Assembly (NCBI GenBank): GCA_036898135.1
Contig: JBAHVR010000282.1
Coordinates: forward strand, 510,386 to 574,385
Origin: Oncomelania hupensis
Taxonomy: Eukaryota; Mollusca; Gastropoda; Littorinimorpha; Pomatiopsidae
DNA: 64,000 nt
Reading direction: 5' to 3'
Translations under genes and position numbers: made by a program
Shown: positions 33,210 to 42,470 of the stretch, one piece after another
Numbering within the stretch: the stretch's first letter is position 1
Layout: every line of letters begins with the position of its first letter
The notes under the pieces: generated by a model
Database searches by the model: none
The model's input: only the letters and a program-made list of their open reading frames with translations
What the model was told of the DNA's origin: nothing

Positions 33210-36200
33210 ATGGGAAGGAAAACAACCAATGCTGTATGGTGCCGGCTAAGGAGGCTAAAGATACTCACTGACCCTGAAAAGTCAGTGATCTTTCTCGAGA
33301 AAGAAAAGGCGCGCGCAAAGATAAACCGTCAAAAGCCAAAGACACCTGAACAGCTGGAGAAAGAGAGAGAACAGAGGGCTTCTCGCAACAAACGTTACTA
33401 GTAAGTTACTTTTTTTTTCGGTTACTTTGAAGTGCAAAATGACAAACTTAACCCAAAATAGTGTCATGGTGTCTACATTTGTATGCGACTTGCCAACGTA
33501 ACCTATCTTTTTTTTTTTTTTGGGGGGGGGGGGGGGGGGATACTGATTAGAAAAATTGTTTAATTTCCGAGCTGCTAGCTTTTGATGCACCATTTTTCTC
33601 TTTACACTGTAACTTAATGTTGCACTATTTTTTCTGTTTTAGTGAAAAAAAGAAGCTTGCAGAGCAGTCTACGCCAAAACGAGCCATTTTGGATGAAAAG
33701 ACATTGGAAGAAAGGAGAGCACAGAACCGTGAACGTGTGGCGAAATACAGGGCAAGCCTCAACCCACAAAAGAAAAGGCGCATTAGAGAAAAGAATAAGG
33801 AGTACAGGCTTCGCAGAAAAGAAGAAGACCTCCTTTAACGTTGCAAAAGTGTACAAGTAGAGAAACTTCCTCCACCTCAATCAGACTGCCCCTACCCTAC
33901 TCAGGCATCCTACTTAAGAGCTATCCGCCGTGTAAGATAAAAACTCAAGGCCAAAGGGGTGAAGCTGGCTTATATTTGCAAGGGACTGCTAAAGTCTATT
34001 ATCAGGGACTCTGAGGCAAGGAACAAACTCAAGGAACTGAATGTGTCTTTTCAGACACCTGAGAAAGCTGCTTTATCTGAAGAAATTCTTGCCGGCCACC
34101 TTCAAAGTTTGAAGTCAAAGAGAGACATGTCTACGCTAAAACATAAGCGACAGCTTGCAGCTGCCTTCGCTTCTTCTAGAACAGCTGCCGCTTCAGTGGG
34201 TCTCAACAGCCGCTTTGTCATGAGCAAGAAGACAAGCCCATACAAGCGTACAGCTAACAACTCTAAAAGGAAAGTGGAAGAATTCTACGTTCAGCATTCA
34301 CATGCTGACCCATGCAAACGTTCTAGGTCCAGGCAACTTTTGCGTACTGTACAAGATTTACACAAACAGTTCACAAAAGACAGTGGAATCTTTGTTTCAT
34401 TGCGTACATTCTATCGTTGGAAACCTCGAAATGTGGCTTCTGTTAAAAAAGCCAAGTTCAGGCAATGTCTGTGTGAAGTGTGTCTGAATCCCAAGCTGAA
34501 ACTTGATAGACTTAATAGATTGCTGGTCAGGAAGTGTGAATGCGTGCGAGAGCTTTTGGTTGGGAGCGTGTGTATGTTTGACCATTTACCTGCTTTGAAA
34601 TGTGTTGAGCGAGAGTGCGAATCATGTGGTGTGCACAGGGTGAAAGAAAGACTGGAAAGAGATCTGGATGGGAAGCTGATCGAGACCATTGGGTGGGGGA
34701 GGTGGGAGCATGTCAGGGAGGGCAAGGCTGTTAGAATGGATCGTGTTGAGAAAAAGGGTAGTGTGCAAGAATGTGTGAATGAGCTTGTGCAAGAGTTGGA
34801 TACACTGTATAAGCACTTGTTTGTTGCAGAATGGCAGAGGCGGCAGCTTCAGGCCTTAAAAGCAGATTTGCCCAGTGGGTGGGCGCTTGTTCTGTGTGAC
34901 TGGGCAGAGAATTTTCTCTGCCGGTTTCAGGATGAGCCGCAGTCCGCCCATTGGGCATACAAGCAGGTTGCTTTATTTCCTGCAGTTGTTTTCAGGAAGT
35001 GTCAAGAGTGTCAAGAGCTGAAGAGAGATGAAATAGCTTTTTTTACAGATGATCTCCAAAAAGATGCTCATTTGACACAGGCATGCATTAATGAGGTAGT
35101 AAAAAGGTTAGAGGGGGGTGGATTGAGTAGAGTCATTCTGGCAAGTGATGGCTGTGCAGCTCAATTCAAGAGCAAACTGCCTTTTTTTTTGTTTTCAAGC
35201 ATGGTGTGCACTGCTCCCGTTGAGAAATTTTTTTTTTTGAGCTCGTCACGGTAAGAATGACTGTGACTGGTCGGGGGGTGCAATCAAAAGAGCTGTATCT
35301 CGTGCTGTTGCTGCTGGCGCAGCAGATATCAGAAGCGCATCAGACATGCACCAGTACTGCATGACATCCCTGGCTGTTCAACAAAGTGAACGATGCTGCC
35401 ACAGAACGAGAGATTTTGTATTGCTCAGTGCCGTTAAAAGAAGTGTGCAGTCCAGGGATCTTGGCACAGTTGTTGGGTCCAGAAGCTTACACCATGTCCG
35501 GTCGCTTGGGCCAGGGGTATTGGCAACTAGGGAGTTGAGCTGTTTTTGTGCAGGTTGTTTGTGTGGCGACTTTCTCCAATGCAAGGTGCCTGACTATGTT
35601 TCTAGGTGGCGAACTGTTAAAATGAAAACTGGTTTGGTAGTTCCTGAAGAGGAGGAGATAGATTACGACGACACTCTGGCAGCGAGTGTTTCCTCAGATT
35701 CCAGTTGTGATTCCAGTTTTGAATTTGAGGAGGCTTACATCATTGATTCTGGTGCATCAGATGATGAGCAGGATGATGATGTAAATGATGTTATGGATGA
35801 TGGTTTCCTTGATGACTCTGCTGAATGTGCTGCTGATGACAACTCTGCCCACTTCAGTTCTGAAGATATATTGGTACGGCTGTCGTTTTTTGAACAGAAA
35901 TGTGCAGAGTTGCAATCATGCAGTACATTCAGTGAAGTGCAGGCACTATGCTTAAGAACGCAAGGCGAGTTTTGGAAGTTTACTTTTCCAGAGGAGGTGA
36001 ACATCACTGGGGCTGTAGATCACTACTCAGAGTCACTGCTGCAAGATATAAAAGGCAGTTGCAGCGTTTTGACTGTTGATGGTGACGGTGCTTGTTTTTT
36101 TTCGTTCATTGAGTTTGCTTATATTTGGCAGCCAGGCTCATCACATTGAGATTCGTGTTCGTACAGTTGTTTCCTTAGCGTTAAATAAAGCCTTGTTTCT

Positions 36201-36846
36201 TGATGCTAGTGCTTGGGCTTGCGAAGCAGATGGTCTAGATGGTGTTCACCTGCTTGAAGTTGCCATGCTGACTTCTACCAAGCCAGAGGGCACACCTGAA
36301 GAAGTTTTTAGGCATGAAGTTATGTCTGTAAGAAATCCTAGGTCTTACAGTGGGTTATGGTGCCTGTTAGGTGCATGTCATGCACTGGAAATGCCAATAC
36401 AATCAGTTTTTCCTGCACTTGGATGGCCTCTTTATCAAAAGCACTGCAACCGCATTTTCAGGCCGCCTGGTGGTAATTTTAGGCAGAAGAAGCTGATTGT
36501 AATGTGGACTTCGACCAGGCATGACATGGCTCCTGAACACTGGACACCCAATCATTTTTCCCCCGTGGTTCTTAAGCAGACCCCTCATGGAATTCCAGTA
36601 GTAAACAGTTTTCACATGATTGCATGGAATCGACGTCTTTATGTGGGTCAGATTCTCGAGACTGACGAGTTATTGGGTCTCATATTATTAGTTCAGTTTA
36701 TGAGCTGCAAGGCACACTCTCTGTGGTTCTGGCCATTGCAAAAAGAATTTTCATGGGAGCCTGTTTCGGCTGTTAGGCAAGAAGTTAGCCTGAGGTTAAA
36801 TGAAAATGCTTCAACGCAAAGATGTCAGTTTTATAATGTTGTATGA
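33210..36846 (+). pseudogene. DDE-like transposase with acidic and OTU-like C-terminal domains
   Basis: Exon 1 (33210-33400, donor GTAAGT) and exon 2 (from 33643) join in frame to encode a basic helical N-terminus (QRASRNKRYY, then KKKLAEQST). The same frame continues past TAA at 33836 and TAA near 33929 into a 431-residue stretch with a Cys cluster (CLCEVCLNPK, CERECESCGVH) and a catalytic-looking core: LCDWAENFLCRFQDE, then LASDGCAAQFKSK. A frame change at a T-run (35229) leads to ARHGKNDCDWSGGAIKR, where the expected Gly before ARHGK is a TGA. An acidic region (35650-35850) precedes DGDGACFF, the Asp/Cys start of an OTU-type cysteine protease fold, and a candidate His in HWTPNHFSPVV. Another one-base shift at a T-run (36096) splits this domain. 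Four defects in all. The family is known to me only as an unnamed invertebrate transposase type. Confidence 0.7.
36076..36846 (+). pseudogene. OTU-like domain segment of the transposon protein
   Basis: Read in the second frame, DG-D-GACFFRSLSLLIFG gives an Asp-x-x-x-Cys nucleophile motif, as in OTU deubiquitinases and vertnin-like proteins. Downstream, NPRSYSGLWCLLGACHALEMPI is a conserved-looking helix and HWTPNHFSPVVL supplies a His. OTU enzymes cleave ubiquitin; whether this one could is unknown. It is fused to the transposase frame apart from one base shift in the TTTTTTTT run at about 36096. Confidence 0.55.
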
Positions 36847-37744
36847 TTTTTAGTTCGGGATCATGATTTTTTAATGCAAAGATGTCAGTTTTATAATGTG
36901 ATGTTATAATGTGTAATTTTTAGTTTTAGATGTAATAAATATGATAGGATGTAAATATTGCTCAGTGAAATGTGTGACAAATCACTATTTTAGTCTGAAT
37001 ACCTACCATGTACCATTGTCCTTTTTTGAACTGTTGTGTAACTTTTTTGTCATTATTTTTAAACTCTGACAAAGCATTGATATACATAACAGTGAATATA
37101 TTCTGCTTGAATAATATAACTTGAATAAAATAACTTGGTTTTTTATTCTAAAAATGATTTTTTTTGCTTCATTGAGCTGTTTGGATGAGTGCGGGTGGTA
37201 ATTAAGACATACAACACATTTATACATTTCACCTGGCCAAGGCCATAGTTTATTTTCCTTTTTCTGTTTTCAGCTGTTTAAACATTGTTTTCACTTAGAT
37301 GAATTTTTTTTAATATAATTTACATGGATTGCTGCAGTACTTTTGTTCTTATAAATCTGTACAATTATTTTTTATGTCGTATGCCTTACGTTACAACCAA
37401 ATCACCATTATAAAGTGCCAATTTCAAGCAAAGTCACTCAAAAAACAGATTGTCTTTGTCACTATACATGTCTTCAATAATTGTGAGTAGTATTTGAGTA
37501 GCTTTAACACTTTAATTTCAACTGAGAGGGTATAAGAGATGTAATGTAAGACATACGACATATTGCTTGTTTTGAACTTTCAAGTCGAATATACCGTAGA
37601 CTATTAACTAAAGTTATCTTTTATTTGCAAAAAATAATACCCTACCATATAGAGAATTAAATGACACAAATTAAAATTGTGTGGGATTTTTTTTCTTTTT
37701 TCACCCTAGTGGTCATCTGCAGTGCTCACCTTCTGTCACTTAGT
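36847..37744. other. 3' subterminal region of 6.4-kb transposon
   Basis: A short direct duplication (GCAAAGATGTCAGTTTTATAA at about 36818 and 36876) follows the stop codon. Motif copies AAGACATACAAC (37203), GTCGTATGCCTTACGTTAC (37378) and GTAATGTAAGACATACGAC (37542) precede the right TIR. No other gene. Confidence 0.6.
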
Positions 37745-37750
37745 CACATG

Positions 37751-39177
37751 TAGGCTATCTAAAACTTGTGTACTGTACAATGTTAAAATGCATAGGCCTT
37801 CTCATCTAGTCTACTGAACACTGTTATAAGGTATAGTCACAATCACATTGTGTACATCCACAGAATAATAAATCTATAATAATACAAGAAAGCATAGTAT
37901 AGCCTATAGGCCTAAATATATAATAGTTTTAGTGCAATATGTTAATCCAAACCAATAGGCTATCAAGTATCATCTGTATTCATCATTTCAAGCAACAGCT
38001 GAAAAGCTGTACCGACTGAAAGATAGTAGTGTAGTCTTTTTATTTTATGTTATATCATTCAAAACACATTATTTGAGTTTATACACTATTACAGCTGTGA
38101 TTGTACAGTATTTATCAAGATAAATTTGCCAAAGAACTTTAATAATATGACTGACCATGCAATGATATATATAATTTATATTTTTAAATTTATGTGGTTG
38201 GCACAATAATGCAACCTAACCTGAACGTTGCAGTTTATAATAAAACTTTAAAAACAACAATAACTGTTGTACAAAACAAACTCTTGCAAACTTACCCTGG
38301 CACGCTCTCTCTTTACAAAAGCAGGTCTACCCACCCCATAATCCACATGTTGTATTAATGTGACCAAGTGTATCATGTAGTAGTGCTCTTATCATCATTA
38401 TTTTTTTATAGTCATGGTGTCTTTATACCTACATCTATGCCTGTATTTGATCACTGAAACTGTTGACACCTGTAGATGCTTGTGTTTTTAGTCTTATAAA
38501 ATGTTATGCTAGATCTATTTAATTGTCTCAGAGTATTGGTAAAGTGTTTCAGTGCGCATTGAACAGGATGATACACTGTGCATATATGTACTTTATATTG
38601 TTATTATTATTGCTATTATTATTTCCTTCTACTGTTTTAGGGTTTTACATGTATTGATATGTTCTGAGACTGAGCTTTTAGACACCAATATGTTGCGATT
38701 TAAACTAGCTTTTTAATGCATTGAGTATTGACTTTCTATTTATTAGTATTATTATTATTATTCAATAGTATTAACTTCAATCATTTGTTTATTGGTGTGC
38801 GAGTCAATGTTGCGTAAATGTCTGTGTGTGTGGGGGTGTGGTTTTTTTTTTAAAAACGGGTTTTTATGTTGTTTTTTCTATGCGCGAAGCAAATTCTTTA
38901 GTATGTTGTCAAATGTACTTGGAGCCAATAAAAAGTTGAATTTGAAGTACCCAGCAGAGAAAAGCCTGGTAAGGGAACGCTGATGGGGGTAATTATGCTT
39001 GCAGTAGTTGTTGTTGTAGTAGCTGTAGTACTGACACTTTTCAAAATGTTAGGTGTGGGAATAGCTAGAGTGTGTACACAAGTTACACAGTGGCTGTTTG
39101 TGTTACAAGTGTTACTGTTACAGTGCCTGGGCAGGCTTGGTCTTGTTCATTAGCTTACTCTGTGCTAATTTCTTCAC
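37751..39177. other. No gene seen; AT-rich interior of Kolobok-like element
   Basis: AT-rich sequence with short ATT runs. No domain-bearing frame on either strand. Confidence 0.55.
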
Positions 39178-39460
39178 TATTGACGTTGTTGGCCGTGAAA
39201 GCTCATGCTTTTGTATCGTAGGGAAGGCATCATCGAGCAATTTTCGTTTTTGCACTGTTAATCCAAGGCCTTCTCGCAGAGCATATCCGATGGGGTAGCA
39301 GTGAGGCTCAAAATGTTTTGAGCATAGGGCGGCTTGAGTTAGTTGTTAGGGTGAAATCTGCTCTGCACGTTTTAACAAAATTTATCCACACACGCTGCTT
39401 CTTTTTGTCCGATGGGAAAGCATGCATACTCACATCGTCTGCGGGTGCAAATTCAGCAAC
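39178..39460 (-). pseudogene. THAP-domain pseudogene (Kolobok-associated)
   Basis: The minus strand reads SCAVAEFAPADDVSMHAFPSD, then KKKQRVWINFVKTCRADF, TLTTNSS and, after a one-base shift, ALCSKHFEPHCYP, LREGLGL and DDAFPTIQ. This order (Cys, FPSDK, W, FV, then CSKHF and a P-T-I end) is the THAP zinc-finger signature. The second Cys of the first pair is missing and the frame is broken, so it is not functional. THAP proteins are DNA-binding partners or N-termini of Kolobok and P-type transposases. It lies about 260 bp inside the right end of the TTAA-flanked element. Confidence 0.75.
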
Positions 39461-39725
39461 AGCACAGCTGTAACCTGTCCGATTTATTTTTAATATTTAT
39501 TTTCGGTGCACTCTCCTCAACCATCGCTTCCATTTTGACTTACACACTTATAACGTCACTTCCGCTTTGGTGCCAAAAGCGAAAGTTAAAATGTGCAATT
39601 TTTAGAAAAATATTAATTAAAAATCAAAAAAGCATTTAAATAAAAAAAGAAAGGTAACATAATTTATAGTTCACCAAACTGCATCGCTGAGCAAATTTTT
39701 ATTTTTGAGTCGGGTGCGTCTTTAA

Positions 39726-40222
39726 CACTAAAAGTAAAATACTTGCAACTCCTTTTAAAACAAAATTAACAATAAAAACATATTCGATCAATTAAAATCA
39801 TATTCACAGAAAGGATATTCCAATAAAAATAGAATACGACCCACCAACCTGGATTAGGATTACTACAGATTTTCCCAATGCAGATGGAACAAAGCAACCA
39901 GCAAGGGATCGATGTTTATTTTGGCGACACAGGAAATCGAGCTCAGGGCGGAAATAGAAAAAATATATAATATTCTTGAAACACTAAAACAATACGTATT
40001 ATAAATATTAAAAATATGATCAGTCAAATTCACATATTAACCCTACTAAGAATAAACATTTTATTAATAACGTCTTCCCTTTCCACATTACAAGCAAGAC
40101 TGCAATTAATAAATCCCACTTTTTCATCTGAAACACAATAAAGGGAAGTAATCGAAACTGGCCAGTCTGACTAAACTATAATCTTCCCTATTCCACTCAT
40201 CCACAATATTACTATGGAATAC
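39726..40222. other. No gene seen
   Basis: AT-rich spacer between two mobile elements; no coding or repeat signal. Confidence 0.5.
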
Positions 40223-41723
40223 CAGGGCCGGATCCAGGGGGGGGGTTACCTGGGTTCCGGAACCCCCCCTTCAAAGTAAAAAAAAAAAAAAAAATTTTAT
40301 TTAATGCAAAGAGTTTCAATTAAAAAAAAAAGTTTTATAAACATTGCAGTTTTTAGTCACTTTTGGTCCAAGGTACAAAGAGTTATTTATAGACAATTCA
40401 ACGGAAATCCATTTCAAGGGATCCGTTGAAACGTCCAAAGCGTTTTCCCGTTGAAACGACCAAATAACCCAACCCCTAAGCCTAAATTAGTAAATGCAGC
40501 CATATTTTCCTGTTCTGGCCGCAAGCCTCTTCCAGCACCTTCACCTTGATACTGCCCTAATCCCCCAAAAACGACTTTTTAGAAATATTAATTAAAATGC
40601 TAAGTTGATAATTATGAACACAGCGTTCGTTGCCTGGTTTGGTGAAGTTAGCAAAATGGCAAATGCTTTGACAACTGATGTTATTGTTCCTCGTCAAGCA
40701 TCCCGACAGACTCTCCGTGACAACCAACCTGCGGCCACTCCAGAAGAATATTTCAAGATTAGCATTGCCATTCCTTTCTTGGAACACCTGTCAACCGAAT
40801 TGGACTCGAGGTTCAAAAATGCTGACCTAGCAGTTGATGGTCTCTTTCTGGTGCCAAGCACTTTAATAGACAACCAGGATGGTTTCATGCAGGTTCAAGA
40901 AGGGGTGAAGACACTGGTAATGTTGTGAGAGTCTGGCCTACCAGACAACGCTACCCTTGATGCAGAATACCAACGGTGTGTTTGCAAATGGCGAAGTGCT
41001 GCTGAGAATGCGACAGCTATCATCCCATCCACGGCATCAGAAGCACTGAAACATTGTGACAGGGATTTTTATCCCAACCTGTTCATCATGCTAAAGTACC
41101 TTTGTACCCTGCCTGTCACTACTGCCGATTGTGAGCGTTCAAACAGTCAGTTGCGCAACCTGAAAAACTACCTGCGCTCCACAATGGGGCAACAGAGGCT
41201 CAATGGACTTGCTTTACTGAGAGTGCACAGGGAAGTTGATATTGACTTCAAAGAGGCAGTGAACTGTTTTGCAGGAAGATACAATTCACAAATGGTACTA
41301 ATGCCGAGGAACCTAGTGCAGCAAGACTGAAAATGAAAGCAGGGCTGTGATGTTCATAAACTACAAGGTAAAGCTTTATACAGTTACCGATCGACAAAAA
41401 GTAGTGAATAATAATAGTATACAAAACATCTCTGCTGATAAATAAATGTTTGTGTGTGTGTTGTTGTTTTTTTTAAGGGAGGGGCAGATGATTATATTTG
41501 TACCCTAGAGTTTGTCAGTTCAATTGTTAAAAAAGCTCAAAGTCCCAGACCATCACAAATGGCTTTTTCAAGGTTCAGATTGCACCAGATTGCACCATTT
41601 TGCATCTTTGAAAAAAACAATTTCCCGGGGGGGCATGCCCCCGGACCCCCCTAGAAGCCTCGGCGCTTCGCGCCTTCGCTGAATCTGTAACCCCCCCTTC
41701 GACTTTTCCCAGGTCCGGCCCTG
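40223..41723. mobile_element. hAT element remnant, 5-bp TSD
   Basis: The left end CAGGGCCGGATCCAGG and right end, inward CAGGGCCGGACCTGGG, form a 15/16-match TIR. AATAC lies directly outside both (40218-40222 and 41724-41728). GC-rich subterminal palindromes (40232-40270 and 41628-41700) are present at each end. It contains the C-terminal part of a hAT transposase (40605-41330). The 5-bp duplication, rather than the usual 8 bp, recurs in other hAT-like elements of this window. Confidence 0.85.
40605..41330 (+). pseudogene. hAT transposase C-terminal region (ZMYM/P52rIPK-like)
   Basis: One frame runs from 40605 to 41330 with a single in-frame TGA at 40926-40928. The second part ends in the hAT dimerisation region: YPNLFIMLKYLCTLPVTTAD, CERSNSQLRNLKNYLRSTM and LNGLALLRVHRE. 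That region pairs transposase subunits and completes the catalytic fold. The first part (RQASRQTLRDNQP, FKISIAIPFLEHLSTELDSR) matches the segment just before it. The N-terminal BED finger and the first catalytic Asp regions are absent, so the element is internally deleted. It resembles proteins annotated as 52 kDa repressor of the inhibitor of protein kinase, or ZMYM1-like. Confidence 0.82.
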
Positions 41724-41728
41724 AATAC

Positions 41729-42470
41729 TAAGTAATAATGCTGTTTAATAAATGGTATTTGTATTAATATTTATGTATTATTACTTTATTTGACCTATTT
41801 CATAAATTACTGTTATTATCTGCAATATTGACAACCTGGGTAACAGTTTTATTATAATTTGTGTTGTAATTGACTTTACTTAGAATGTTAGGTGCTAGCC
41901 TTGGCGTAGGATTAAACTGTTGTTTTGAAAGAATAAACTGTTTGCTATGAATCTGAGGTAAGATACAAAAACTTCTCTCTGAGTCTATCCCCCCCCCCCA
42001 CCCTCCCCCCCCCCGCCCCTCAAAAAAAAAAAAGTGCACCCTCCCGCGTGAACCTGCTGATCCGCCCTTGGCCCTTGGTCTTATTAAAATTTAAAAAAAC
42101 AACAAGTATTCAAAATTGTTAATAATGCTAGTTTAGTTAATCTTTGGAGACATACGAAACTAATTTAGTAAATGACAATTCTGGCTTTGTGATCTTCCTT
42201 CGATCCCGAATTAGTTGAATAATGTAGAAATAGCTGCTTGTTCTATTCACCTTTGGTATAAAAAAAATTTTTTATGGTAAGCATTATTATATTTGTTATA
42301 AGTTTTTAAAAACTTCTTTTGCGTCAGGTGTCTTTCTACTAAAACGTTAGTGAATAAATGTATGACGGTATGGAGAGTTTTTCCCCTTAGCAAACCTTCG
42401 GTATTACTTCCCCTGTTCATTTCGAGGTTGTGCAGTTGTTTTGCAACGTTGAGTGCTGCGTTGCTCTGTT
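41729..42470. other. Flank of plus-strand zinc-finger-type locus; duplication edge
   Basis: From about 42130 (ACGAAACTAATTTAGTAAAT) the sequence is the inverse of 14847-15165. Before that is AT-rich DNA and a C-run/poly-A patch (41990-42030). No gene. The promoter of the gene starting at 42471 would be here; no clear core motif was recognised. Confidence 0.55.

Larger units (their letters stand above)
31336..37744. mobile_element. Complete 6.4-kb DNA transposon, 18-bp TIR, 6-bp TSD
   Basis: ACTAAGTGACAGAAGGTG (31336-31353) is exactly complementary to 37727-37744. CACATG is repeated directly outside both ends (31330-31335 and 37745-37750). One plus-strand multi-exon gene fills the centre (33210-36846). 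About 1.85 kb of 5' and 0.9 kb of 3' subterminal DNA carries scattered copies of a GTAAYGTAAGRCRTACGAC motif. The 6-bp duplication would fit superfamilies such as IS3EU or Dada, but I cannot assign it from sequence alone. The perfect TIR suggests recent activity despite coding damage. Confidence 0.85.
30016..39721. mobile_element. Kolobok-like element (TTAA), interrupted by a 6.4-kb transposon
   Basis: TTAA occurs at 30012-30015 and 39722-39725. Inward from these are AGGACTACCCGACCCAAAAAT (left) and AGACGCACCCGACTCAAAAAT (right, read on the minus strand), an imperfect inverted repeat of about 20 bp. Near the left end a plus-strand frame encodes an RPYQYEP motif (30180-30419); near the right end a minus-strand THAP pseudogene is present (39178-39460). 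The transposase core is missing or displaced. The complete transposon at 31336-37744 sits inside, so the original element would be about 3.3 kb. Confidence 0.6.

Noticed and set aside
35378..36007. Minus-strand frames opposite the large transposase
   Set aside because: Antisense shadows of the acidic region; Ser-rich translation reflects Asp/Glu codons on the other strand.
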